From DASSZN01 sp035702805 (GTDB taxonomy: Bacteria; Chloroflexota; Chloroflexia; Thermomicrobiales; Thermomicrobiaceae), in NCBI GenBank assembly GCA_035702805.1, contig DASSZN010000258.1, forward strand, positions 1 to 11,302: a stretch of DNA of 11,302 nt, written 5' to 3'. The first letter of the stretch is position 1. The number at the start of each line of letters is the position of its first letter. Positions 1 through 6,188 of the stretch are shown one piece after another. The notes beneath the pieces are model-generated. The model had not been told where the DNA came from, searched no databases, and saw only the letters and a list, made by a program, of their open reading frames with translations. A program made the translations under genes and the position numbers.

Positions 1-23
1 CTCCTCACCGTACCAGGGTCACC

Positions 24-254
24 TCAACGGGTCGCCGCGGCGGACGTCGCCTTGTGACGGGATGGCGGCACCGACCCCGGATCCGGCGGGCTGGCATGGT
101 GACGCTGACTCCGTTTCGCGCCGCCCATGAACTTCCCGCCGGCCAGAACAGCCAGCGTCGCCGCCACCATGACGCCGACCACGACGAACCCGACCTCGAT
201 CAAGGACTCTCGGTTCGAGAAGAAGTTGCCCACTCGAGCATCGCTCCCGTTCAC
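24..254 (-). CDS. small single-span membrane protein, unknown function
   Basis: Encodes about 76 residues from the GTG at 254. I do not recognise a family. The visible layout is a short polar N-terminus (residues 1-17), one strongly hydrophobic segment (about 18-40, rich in V, A, G and L), and a basic then Ser/Pro/Ala-rich tail. The third codon position is strongly G/C, as in neighbouring genes, which supports real coding. The start is uncertain. A GTG at 233 has GGGAG ten bases upstream. A TTG at 299 would overlap the preceding stop codon as TTGA, giving 91 residues. The GTG at 254 is a middle choice with no clear ribosome binding site. It lies last in the minus-strand gene series, directly behind the SPW-repeat gene, so it is probably co-transcribed. 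A role in the envelope is inferred only from the hydrophobic segment. Confidence 0.55.
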   Translation of the reverse strand: MNGSDARVGNFFSNRESLIEVGFVVVGVMVAATLAVLAGGKFMGGAKRSQRHHASPPDPGSVPPSRHKATSAAATR

Positions 255-295
255 ATCGCGCGCCGCGAATTCGCGCTCGCGCTCAATCGACGATG

Positions 296-652
296 TCAAT
301 GACGTTCGGCGGAACCCGCCGCGACGACGGCTCGCCAGCCGCCACCGTTCGCGCCTGTGGTCCGCCCGCCCAGGAACGCCGCTGCCACGAGCACCACTCC
401 GGCGGTGACCGCGACCACCACAGCCGCCGTTTCGAGTCCGAGAAACCACGGCGCTACGACGAGCGTCAGTCCAACCGGCAGGTTGACCCAGCGCAGGATC
501 CGCGTCGCGCGCCATGCCGCGGCGAGTCCGGTCGCAGCCGCAAGCGGTCCCACGATTCGATCCAGCGTGGTCGCGCCGGAGCCAGATGCCAGCGCTGCCG
601 GTGCCACGATCAACCAGATGCCCGCGGCCGCGGCGACGAGCTGTGCCCACAC
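296..652 (-). CDS. SPW-repeat-like integral membrane protein
   Basis: A 118-residue hydrophobic protein with four likely membrane segments (about 3-21, 33-48, 54-71 and 75-95). Two internally similar pieces, GIWLIVAPAAL (11-21) and GLTLVVAPWFLG (61-72), match the 'G-x-W-L-I-x-S/A-P-W' signature of SPW-repeat proteins (Pfam SPW family, function unknown). The canonical S of S-P-W is A in both copies, and only the second copy keeps W. The GTG start at 652 is well supported by a perfect AGGAGG nine bases upstream (662-667). The gene lies 41 bp behind the VKOR gene in the same orientation. The tail after residue 96 is Gly/Ala-rich and probably disordered. Family assignment is moderately sure; the role is unknown. 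Confidence 0.75.
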   Translation of the reverse strand: MWAQLVAAAAGIWLIVAPAALASGSGATTLDRIVGPLAAATGLAAAWRATRILRWVNLPVGLTLVVAPWFLGLETAAVVVAVTAGVVLVAAAFLGGRTTGANGGGWRAVVAAGSAERH

Positions 653-661
653 CCCGCGGCG

Positions 662-667
662 CCTCCT
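662..667 (-). promoter_or_regulatory. ribosome binding site of the SPW-repeat gene
   Basis: AGGAGG on the minus strand, nine bases before the GTG at 652. It fixes the start of the SPW gene and argues against a longer ORF reading through from 689 in another frame. Confidence 0.7.
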
Positions 668-693
668 CTCTCAGCGGACCAGTCGACAACTCG

Positions 694-1263
694 TTAGGCT
701 CGAGCGGCCGGCGAGCGTTGACCGGTGCCCGGCGCCGAGCTCCCCGACGGGGTCGTCCGTCGCTCTCGGCGAAGGTACTGCAGGCTTGCCAGCGGCTCGG
801 TCAGCCCCGGCCCCACGAGGTTGACCGAGATGAGCGCCGACACGAGGCAGAGCGTGCACCACGCGTGGTAGACGTCACCCTGGAAGATGACCAGCCCGAC
901 GCTGCCGGCGCCGAGACCGGCGACCACCAGGCCGTAAAACACCACGACCCAAGGCCACCGGCGCCAGCGATCCGGACCACCGGCCAGGCACAGGACCACT
1001 TCCGCGAGGTATGCGGCCGCTCCCAGCGACGCATCCGGAACCGGCAAGAACCGGGCCACGCCCGAGTTGAGGATGGTCCGACTCCCGGCGCCAAAGAACG
1101 GCTCCCAGACACTGCCGACCGCGCGCGCCTGGTAGAGTGTGAGGTAGGTGGCCACACAGAACCCGGCAAACGCGAGCGCGGCGAGCGGGACTCGGTGGCT
1201 CCAGCGCGACGGGTTGCGTTCCCAGCCGGGAGGGACGGAGTCGTTGGCACGGTCACCGTCCAT
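694..1263 (-). CDS. vitamin K epoxide reductase (VKOR) family membrane protein
   Basis: A 189-residue protein with four to five membrane segments and the VKOR core. VKOR proteins are DsbB-like membrane thiol oxidoreductases that take electrons from thioredoxin-fold partners and pass them to quinone. The active-site CxxC is present as WCTLC (C136, C139), preceded by the helix ending GLVIFQGDVYHA. The first extracytoplasmic loop (about 48-82, with FFGAGSRTIL and LPVPDASLGA) keeps the usual layout up to the LG-x-x-x-Y helix but has no cysteine pair; the only other cysteines are C36 and C92, both in membrane segments. No Dsb or thioredoxin domain is fused. The start was set at the ATG at 1263, seven bases after the stop of the PPC gene; a TTG at 1278 in frame would overlap that gene. 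Ribosome binding site is weak, so translational coupling is likely. The last 25 residues are Arg/Ser/Pro-rich and probably cytoplasmic. Confidence 0.85.
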   Translation of the reverse strand: MDGDRANDSVPPGWERNPSRWSHRVPLAALAFAGFCVATYLTLYQARAVGSVWEPFFGAGSRTILNSGVARFLPVPDASLGAAAYLAEVVLCLAGGPDRWRRWPWVVVFYGLVVAGLGAGSVGLVIFQGDVYHAWCTLCLVSALISVNLVGPGLTEPLASLQYLRRERRTTPSGSSAPGTGQRSPAARA

Positions 1264-1270
1264 CGTCAGC

Positions 1271-1705
1271 TCAGCCAACGCTGATGAGCGCCAGGCCCGT
1301 CGCCGGGTCGTGGTGCCGCTGGAGAGGCACGGGAGCCTCCACCACGATCACCTCCAGCGTTGGGCGCACGTGCGCCTCCAGGAGGTGACCGCCCATCGCC
1401 GCGCCGTCGCGTTTCCCGACGACTACGTGGCCGTGGACCTTACGGTCGGAGCCATCGAGCGTGATGTCGCCGACGAGCGAGAGGACCTCAACCTGCTCGT
1501 CGATCGGGATGTGGAGGTACTTCCGTGCCTCGACGTCGAAGTAGCCCAATGTCGCCTGGCTAAAGCCACCGACTGCGGTGAAGTGGCTGGCAGCCACGCC
1601 CGTCTCGGCCGCGAAATGCTCCAGCCCGCTCAGCGCCTCGTCTCCGGTGTCGAAGATCACCGCGTAGGTCCGCGGCGTCTGCTCCTCGATCAGCTTCCAG
1701 TTCAA
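1271..1705 (-). CDS. PPC domain (DUF296) protein
   Basis: A 144-residue protein that is essentially a single PPC domain (plant and prokaryote conserved domain, DUF296), whose known structures are trimers. Seen here are the N-terminal strand MNWKLIEE, the pattern SHFTAVGGFSQATLGYFD (40-57), and the His-rich strand pair VHGHVVVGKRDG (90-101) followed by GGHLLEAHVRPTLEVIV (105-121); H91, H93 and H107 are likely metal ligands. Family members are often annotated as DNA-binding, but that rests on the plant proteins, which also carry AT-hooks; none is present here. The start was taken as TTG at 1705 because AGGAGG lies five bases upstream and the codon overlaps the preceding stop as TTGA. An ATG at 1726 in frame would place that AGGAGG inside the gene. 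It sits tightly between the YdiJ-like oxidase and the VKOR gene, so a role linked to the oxidase is plausible but unproven. Confidence 0.85.
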   Translation of the reverse strand: MNWKLIEEQTPRTYAVIFDTGDEALSGLEHFAAETGVAASHFTAVGGFSQATLGYFDVEARKYLHIPIDEQVEVLSLVGDITLDGSDRKVHGHVVVGKRDGAAMGGHLLEAHVRPTLEVIVVEAPVPLQRHHDPATGLALISVG

Positions 1706-4700
1706 TCCGACCTCCTGCGTTGCCATGCGACGGCGAGCGCTCCGCCTGCGAGCGCGGCCACTCCGACGGAGGCCCGGCGCGCTCCCGCGTGGCCGTCATG
1801 GATGACGTCGACCATCCGGTCGTAGCCGCGTTCCGGATACTCGCCGGGAGGGCCACCGGGGCCTTGTCGCATCGCCATCTGCACGACCTGTGCGACGTGT
1901 AACGCCCGCCGGTCGGTCGTCTGCCGGATCTGCTCGCGACAGCTGAAGCCGTCGGTGATGACGACGGCGTCGCGCGGCGCGGCACGCACCGCCGGGAGCA
2001 GGACGCGCTCGCCAACCTGGATCGACACGTCGTAGTGGTCCCGCTCGAATCCAAACGCACCGGCCATGCCGCAGCACCCTGAGTCGAGTACCCGGTAGTC
2101 CAGTCCCAGCCTATCGAGCAGCGTCTCCTCGTCGCCCATGCCGAGCACCGACTTGTGGTGACAGTGCCCGTGGACGATCGCCCGACGCTCGAGCCGCGGG
2201 AGCGGGAAGTCCCCGGCACGCTGGACCATGAATTCGCTGAAGAGATAGGTCTGATCGAAGAGACGGCGCGCGTCCTCGTCGTCGGCGAGCAGGTTGGTCA
2301 TTTCGTCACGGAACACCGAGACGCAGCTCGGCTCGAGCCCCACGAGCGGCACGCCGGCCCGAATCTCCGGTCGCAGGTCGTCGAGGATCCGGCGCAGCAG
2401 GTGCGCCGCCAGGTCGAGCATGCCGAAGTCGTAGAGCGGGCGCCCGCAGCAGAGCGTCGCCGTCGGCACGATCAGCCGGTAGCCGGCGCGCTCCAGCACC
2501 TCGACGGCTGCCTGCAGCGTCTCCGGGTGGAAGTGGTCGTTGAAGGTGTCCGGCCAGAGGATCACCTTCGGCCCATCGGTGTTGGCCGGGGTCCGCCGGG
2601 AAAACCACTGCCGGAAGGTCTGGGGGGCGAAGGCCGGCAGCGATCGCTGGGGCGCGATGCCGCCGGCCGCGTGCGCGACGCCGCTCAGAAGCGGAACCTG
2701 AGTCATGACGTTCGCCAGGCTCGGCGCGACGCTTGCCAGTCGCGCCCACCAGTGGATGAGCCCCATGGCGTAGGCGGAGCGTGGGCGAAGGCGGTGCTCG
2801 TAGTAGTGGGAGAGGAACTCCGCCTTGTAGGTCGCCATGTCGACCTCGACCGGGCAGTCTCCCTTGCAGCCCTTGCAGGCCAGGCACAGGTCGAGCGCGT
2901 CGCGCACGTGGTCGTCGCGCCACCCGGCGATCACGTCTCCCTCGAGCATCTCGAACAGCAGGCGGGCGCGTCCGCGCGTGGTGTCGGCCTCCTCTCGCGT
3001 CACCATGAAGCTCGGGCACATCGTGCCGCCACCCAGCCGCCGGCACTGCCCGACGCCGACGCAGCGGAGGGCCGCGCGGGCAAAGCTGCCGCCATCCGAG
3101 GGGTACTTGAAGTGGGTCTTGACTGGCGCCGGCTCATAGGAGGTGCCCAGGCGAAGGTCGGAGACGATCGGATTTGGGTCGACGACCTTGCCCGGGTTCA
3201 TCATCCAGTCGGGATCCCAGATCTGCTTGAACTCGCGGAACGCCTGCATCAAGCCCGACGGGTACATCTTCGGCAGCAACTCCGCGCGAGCCTGTCCGTC
3301 GCCGTGCTCGCCTGAGAGTGACCCGCCATAGCGCACGACGAGGTCGGCCGCGTCACCCATGAAAGCGCGAAAGTGCGCGATCCCGTCCGCCGTCCGCAGG
3401 TCGAAGTTCATCCGTCCGTGCACGCACCCCTGGCCGAAGTGCCCGTAGAGGTCGCCGTGGTAGCCGTAGCGATCCATAAGCTTGCGCAGGTCGCGGAGGT
3501 AGTCCCCGAGACGATCGGGCGGCGCGGCGGAGTCCTCCCAGCCGGGCCAGGCCGGGGGCCGGCCCGGCGCCTCCGCAGATGCAGCGAGTGCCGCCTCGCG
3601 AACTGCCCAGACCTGGTGTTGCTCTCTGGAGTCGGTCACCAGCCTCGCGCTCGGCCGTGGTGTCCACTGCCGCACGGCGTCGACTAGGCCGCGCGCTCGG
3701 TCCTCCGCCTCATCGGCAGTGTCGCCACCGAACTCGATGATGAGCCAGCCGTCGCCCGCCGGCAGCCGCGCCACCCCCGACGGGTGCAGGTGCTTCTTGC
3801 GCATGTCCTCGACGAGGAAGCCGTCCATACCCTCGAGCCCGATGGGATCGTGCTCCATCAGCACCGGAACCCGGTCGCAGGCCGTGTAGATATCCGGGAA
3901 GCCCAGCACGACCAGCGCGCGACGCGGAGGGCTATCCACCAGGCGGAGCGTCGCCTCGAGGACGGTCACGCAGGTGCCCTCGGTGCCCGTAAGCGCCCTG
4001 GCCACGTTGAAGTCGTTCTCGGGGAGCAGCTGGTCAAGCGGAAAACCGGAGATTCGCCGCGGGATGTCGGGAAAGCCGTGGTGAATCTCGTCCGCATGGC
4101 GGTCGCGCAAATCGCGGAGTTTCCGATAGATCTCCCCACTGCGCCCACCCTCGTTGACGAGCGCGTCGAGGCGCGCGTCGTCGGTCGGGCCAACGCGCAG
4201 GCGCAGCCCGTCGTAGGTCAACACCTCGAGCTCGAGGACGTTGTCGCCGGTCTTGCCGGCCATGACGGAGTGCACGCCACAGGAGTTGTTGCCGATCATG
4301 CCGCCGAGGGTATTGCGATTGTGGGTAGCCGGATCGGGGCCAAAGGTCAGCTGATGCTGCTCGGCGGCGTCGCGCAGGGTGTCGAGAATGACCCCGGGCT
4401 GGACCCGCGCGACCTTCTTCGTCGGATCAATCTCCAGCACCCGGTTGAGGTGCTTCGAGAAGTCGATCACCACGGCCACGTTGCACGTCTGACCGGCGAG
4501 ACTTGTCCCGCCGCCCCGTGGCAGGATCGGCACCCGGTGGATCCGGCAGACCTCCACGGTCCTGACGACGTCGTCGATCGTGCGCGGGACGACGACGCCG
4601 ATGGGGACCTGCCGGTAGTTGGAGGCGTCTGTCGAGTAGAGCGCCCGGCTGCCGCCGTCGAAGCGCACGCCGGCACCGATCGCCGAGACGAGGTCGTGCT

Positions 4701-4779
4701 GGAGGGAGCGCGCGGCATCCCGCGTGAGCCGGCCCGGCAGCATCGCCGCGCGGTGTCCGCCAGACGTGGACCTGGTCAA
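1702..4779 (-). CDS. YdiJ-like FAD-linked oxidase fused to Fe-S and CCG domains
   Basis: A 1025-residue fused flavoprotein that should oxidise a 2-hydroxyacid at FAD and pass electrons through Fe-S clusters. Domain order: FAD_binding_4 (about 56-195; PRGGGTSLAGQ at 87-97, NTLGGMIGNNSCG at 157-169), FAD-linked oxidase C domain (about 287-534; GHFGQGCVHGRMNFD at 446-460, SGEHGDGQ at 489-496), Fe-S region (RC-x5-C at 572-579, MCPS at 587-590, then C632-x2-C635-x2-C638-x3-C642-P), and two CCG halves (TLCCG at 775-779; DSGCCGMAGAFGFE at 899-912, with GHCHHKS at 871-877). Length and the 'RC-x-G-x-G-x-C ... MCPS' form match the E. coli YdiJ type, associated with D-2-hydroxyglutarate oxidation; the substrate here is not proven. 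The last 25 residues form a hydrophobic stretch (about 1004-1019) ending QRRRSD, which may anchor it to the membrane. TTG start at 4779 with GGAGG six bases upstream; 30 bp behind the enolase-superfamily gene. Confidence 0.92.
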   Translation of the reverse strand: MTRSTSGGHRAAMLPGRLTRDAARSLQHDLVSAIGAGVRFDGGSRALYSTDASNYRQVPIGVVVPRTIDDVVRTVEVCRIHRVPILPRGGGTSLAGQTCNVAVVIDFSKHLNRVLEIDPTKKVARVQPGVILDTLRDAAEQHQLTFGPDPATHNRNTLGGMIGNNSCGVHSVMAGKTGDNVLELEVLTYDGLRLRVGPTDDARLDALVNEGGRSGEIYRKLRDLRDRHADEIHHGFPDIPRRISGFPLDQLLPENDFNVARALTGTEGTCVTVLEATLRLVDSPPRRALVVLGFPDIYTACDRVPVLMEHDPIGLEGMDGFLVEDMRKKHLHPSGVARLPAGDGWLIIEFGGDTADEAEDRARGLVDAVRQWTPRPSARLVTDSREQHQVWAVREAALAASAEAPGRPPAWPGWEDSAAPPDRLGDYLRDLRKLMDRYGYHGDLYGHFGQGCVHGRMNFDLRTADGIAHFRAFMGDAADLVVRYGGSLSGEHGDGQARAELLPKMYPSGLMQAFREFKQIWDPDWMMNPGKVVDPNPIVSDLRLGTSYEPAPVKTHFKYPSDGGSFARAALRCVGVGQCRRLGGGTMCPSFMVTREEADTTRGRARLLFEMLEGDVIAGWRDDHVRDALDLCLACKGCKGDCPVEVDMATYKAEFLSHYYEHRLRPRSAYAMGLIHWWARLASVAPSLANVMTQVPLLSGVAHAAGGIAPQRSLPAFAPQTFRQWFSRRTPANTDGPKVILWPDTFNDHFHPETLQAAVEVLERAGYRLIVPTATLCCGRPLYDFGMLDLAAHLLRRILDDLRPEIRAGVPLVGLEPSCVSVFRDEMTNLLADDEDARRLFDQTYLFSEFMVQRAGDFPLPRLERRAIVHGHCHHKSVLGMGDEETLLDRLGLDYRVLDSGCCGMAGAFGFERDHYDVSIQVGERVLLPAVRAAPRDAVVITDGFSCREQIRQTTDRRALHVAQVVQMAMRQGPGGPPGEYPERGYDRMVDVIHDGHAGARRASVGVAALAGGALAVAWQRRRSD
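1711..1716 (-). promoter_or_regulatory. ribosome binding site of the PPC gene
   Basis: AGGAGG on the minus strand, inside the last codons of the upstream oxidase gene and five bases before the TTG at 1705. It decides the TTG start over the in-frame ATG at 1726. Confidence 0.65.
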
Positions 4780-4785
4780 TGGGCT

Positions 4786-4790
4786 CCTCC
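4786..4790 (-). promoter_or_regulatory. ribosome binding site of the YdiJ-like oxidase
   Basis: GGAGG within GGGAGGAG on the minus strand, six bases before the TTG at 4779, inside the 30-bp gap after the enolase-superfamily gene. It supports TTG 4779 over the in-frame ATG at 4743. Confidence 0.65.
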
Positions 4791-4809
4791 CTCGCGAGAT
4801 TCGCAGTGC

Positions 4810-5922
4810 CTACAGCGCGTAGCGGGCCGCGTCCGCCCGCTTGAGCTCCAGCCCCAGCCCGGGCCGCGACAGGTCCGGCCGCAGCGTGCCGTCCACCGGC
4901 TCGAGGACACCGTCGAATAGCAGGTGATCGGCCCGGACGTGGTCGTGGAAGTACTCCAGGTGCCGCACGTTCGCGAGCGCACAGGCCGGCTGGACGTGGA
5001 GCGACGGGGCGCAGTGTGCCGAGAGCGGCATCGAGCGGGCCTGGCAGAGTGCACCCACGCGGAGGAAGTCGGAGATCCCGGCGCATCGGGAGGCGTCGGC
5101 CTGGAGCACGTCGACGGCCTCAGCCTCGAGCATGCGGCGGAAGTACCACAGGTCGTACCCGTACTCGCCCGCGGCGATGTCCATGCCCGCCGGGGCACGA
5201 TCGCGCAGCAAGTGGAGCCCCGCCAGGTCGTCCGACGACACTGGCTCCTCGAACCAAGTGACCGCGAGCGCCGCGAAGGCGTCCGCCTGTGCGAGGGCCT
5301 GCTTCCGCGCGTAGGCGCCGTTCGCATCGACGAAGAGCTGAGTCCGCGGGCCGATGGCCTCGCGCGCGGCACGCACCCGCCGGAGGTCATCGGCCGGGTG
5401 CGTGCCGATCTTCATCTTGACCATGGTGATGCCCTGATCGACCCACCCGGCGAGTTGGGCCTGGAGTTGCGCGAGCGTGTAGGACGTGAATCCGCCGCTC
5501 CCGTAGATCGGCACCTCCCGCCGTGCCGCCCCGAGCAGCGTCACCAGCGGCAGGCCAAGCAGCCGTGCCTTCAGGTCCCAGAGCGCCGCGTCGACGGCCG
5601 CGATCCCCATCGAGGAGATGCCGGGACGCCCGAGGTTGCGGATCGCGTGGACCATCGCCTCCCAGGCGGCCGGCACCGACATCGCGTCCAGCCCGACGAC
5701 CACGTCACACAAAGACTCCTGGACCAGGCGCGCCGTCGCCGCGTCCGCGTACGTGAACCCCATGCCGGTCTCGTCACCGGCATGCGCGTGCACCACGACC
5801 ACGGTCGTCGCGTTCCAGGCGAAGGTGCCATCTGACTCGGGGAGGTCGGTGGGAACGCGGTAGACGGCGACGTCGATCGCGGTGATCGGGCAGTCGATGC
5901 GCGACACGGCGGAGTTGGGCAT
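4810..5922 (-). CDS. mandelate racemase/muconate lactonizing enzyme family protein (enolase superfamily)
   Basis: A 370-residue cytoplasmic enzyme, complete for the family. N-terminal capping domain about 12-130; TIM barrel about 140-345. The mandelate-racemase catalytic set is intact: KMK (K169, K171) on the second strand; metal ligands D199 (FVDANG), E225 (WFEEP) and E253 (GEYGYD); and the Asp-His dyad D276 (LQADASRC) and H303 (SAHCAPSLH), spaced 27 residues as in mandelate racemase. This set abstracts the alpha proton of a carboxylate, so the protein is either a sugar-acid dehydratase or a racemase; the sequence alone does not give the substrate. The start at ATG 5922 has GGAAGAG nine bases upstream; an in-frame start at 5997 would add 25 residues unlike the family. 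First gene of the minus-strand series, 30 bp before the FAD oxidase, so the two probably act in the same acid-catabolic route. Confidence 0.9.
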   Translation of the reverse strand: MPNSAVSRIDCPITAIDVAVYRVPTDLPESDGTFAWNATTVVVVHAHAGDETGMGFTYADAATARLVQESLCDVVVGLDAMSVPAAWEAMVHAIRNLGRPGISSMGIAAVDAALWDLKARLLGLPLVTLLGAARREVPIYGSGGFTSYTLAQLQAQLAGWVDQGITMVKMKIGTHPADDLRRVRAAREAIGPRTQLFVDANGAYARKQALAQADAFAALAVTWFEEPVSSDDLAGLHLLRDRAPAGMDIAAGEYGYDLWYFRRMLEAEAVDVLQADASRCAGISDFLRVGALCQARSMPLSAHCAPSLHVQPACALANVRHLEYFHDHVRADHLLFDGVLEPVDGTLRPDLSRPGLGLELKRADAARYAL

Positions 5923-5956
5923 GTGATGCGGCTCTTCCACGGATGAACGGAAAGAC

Positions 5957-6016
5957 GCGGTCGATCGGCCAACCGGTCCGACCGCCGAGATGACCATGGT
6001 CGTTCTGGCAGGTCAT
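5957..6016. repeat. two inverted repeats upstream of the enolase-superfamily operon
   Basis: Dyad A pairs 5957-5963 with 5979-5985 (7 bp perfect). Dyad B pairs 5990-5995 with 6011-6016 (6 bp perfect). Each has a 15-base spacer, so the half-sites sit about two helical turns apart. They lie 35-94 bp upstream of the ATG at 5922, a usual operator distance. The composition is GC-rich and short dyads arise by chance, so this is only a candidate operator. Confidence 0.3.
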
Positions 6017-6094
6017 GGCGTGGCCGGGTTATCTCGCCGGAGCCGGTCGGTCGATCCGCCGATCTCGGTCCGACAGGTACCAGTCAGCAGCATC

Positions 6095-6152
6095 AGTGCC
6101 ACGCCGCTCGACGCTCCGCGTGGCACTCGACGTGCCGTGTCAGCGAACTGAC
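6095..6152 (+). ncRNA. structured leader of the PRC-barrel gene (candidate regulatory RNA or operator)
   Basis: Contains a perfect 10-bp inverted repeat, AGTGCCACGC (6095-6104) with GCGTGGCACT (6118-6127), and a 13-base loop. The right arm can instead pair downstream: GGCAC (6122-6126) with GTGCC (6132-6136). Next is a small hairpin, GTCAG (6139-6143) with CTGAC (6148-6152), closed by the loop CGAA; a second GTCAG at 6083-6087 could compete for the same partner. The layout of mutually exclusive stems ending 36 bases before the GTG start resembles an attenuator or switch, but it could equally be a DNA operator. I match it to no known riboswitch class. Confidence 0.35.
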
Positions 6153-6178
6153 CGGCGACGACCAGAGGCCCGGAGATT

Positions 6179-6182
6179 GAGG
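6179..6182 (+). promoter_or_regulatory. ribosome binding site of the PRC-barrel gene
   Basis: GAGG (within TTGAGG) six bases before GTG 6189. It is the reason for choosing GTG 6189 over an upstream start in the same frame at 6015, which would add 58 Arg-rich residues running through the dyad region. Confidence 0.6.
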
Positions 6183-6188
6183 ACGCCA

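Larger units (their letters stand above)
5923..6188. promoter_or_regulatory. divergent control region between the enolase-superfamily operon and the PRC-barrel gene
   Basis: A 266-bp gene-free stretch that must hold the promoters of both directions. I could not find a convincing -35/-10 pair on either strand; TTATCT near 6029 is the only AT-richer patch on the plus strand. Two dyads lie close to the enolase-superfamily gene: GCGGTCG (5957-5963) with CGACCGC (5979-5985), and ATGACC (5990-5995) with GGTCAT (6011-6016). Both have 15-base spacers. GACCATGGTC (5992-6001) is a perfect palindrome inside the second. They are candidates for regulator sites; no regulator gene is in the window. Confidence 0.45.

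Noticed and set aside
24..689. One 221-residue minus-strand gene spanning both the SPW and the small membrane gene
   Set aside because: Its first 130 or so residues are Arg/Gly-rich and out of frame with the well-supported SPW gene (GTG 652 with AGGAGG). Only its 3' part looks coding, so it was kept as the small gene.
2155..3315. Long plus-strand ORF (386 residues) opposite the YdiJ-like gene
   Set aside because: It is rich in Arg, Val, Glu and His without any motif, as expected from the antisense of a high-GC gene. The minus strand carries all FAD, Fe-S and CCG motifs.
3784..4920. Long plus-strand ORF (378 residues) opposite the FAD-binding domain
   Set aside because: It is a shadow of the YdiJ-like gene and crosses its start into the enolase-superfamily gene. 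No ribosome site or family.
4924..5835. Plus-strand ORF (303 residues) opposite the enolase-superfamily gene
   Set aside because: The minus strand carries the complete catalytic set; this strand has no recognisable domain.
5923..5997. In-frame upstream start for the enolase-superfamily gene at 5997
   Set aside because: It would add 25 residues unlike the family and run through the dyads. ATG 5922 has a GGAAGAG nine bases upstream.
6015..6188. In-frame upstream start for the PRC-barrel gene at 6015
   Set aside because: The added 58 residues are Arg/Ser-rich and cover the hairpin region. GTG 6189 has GAGG at a good distance.
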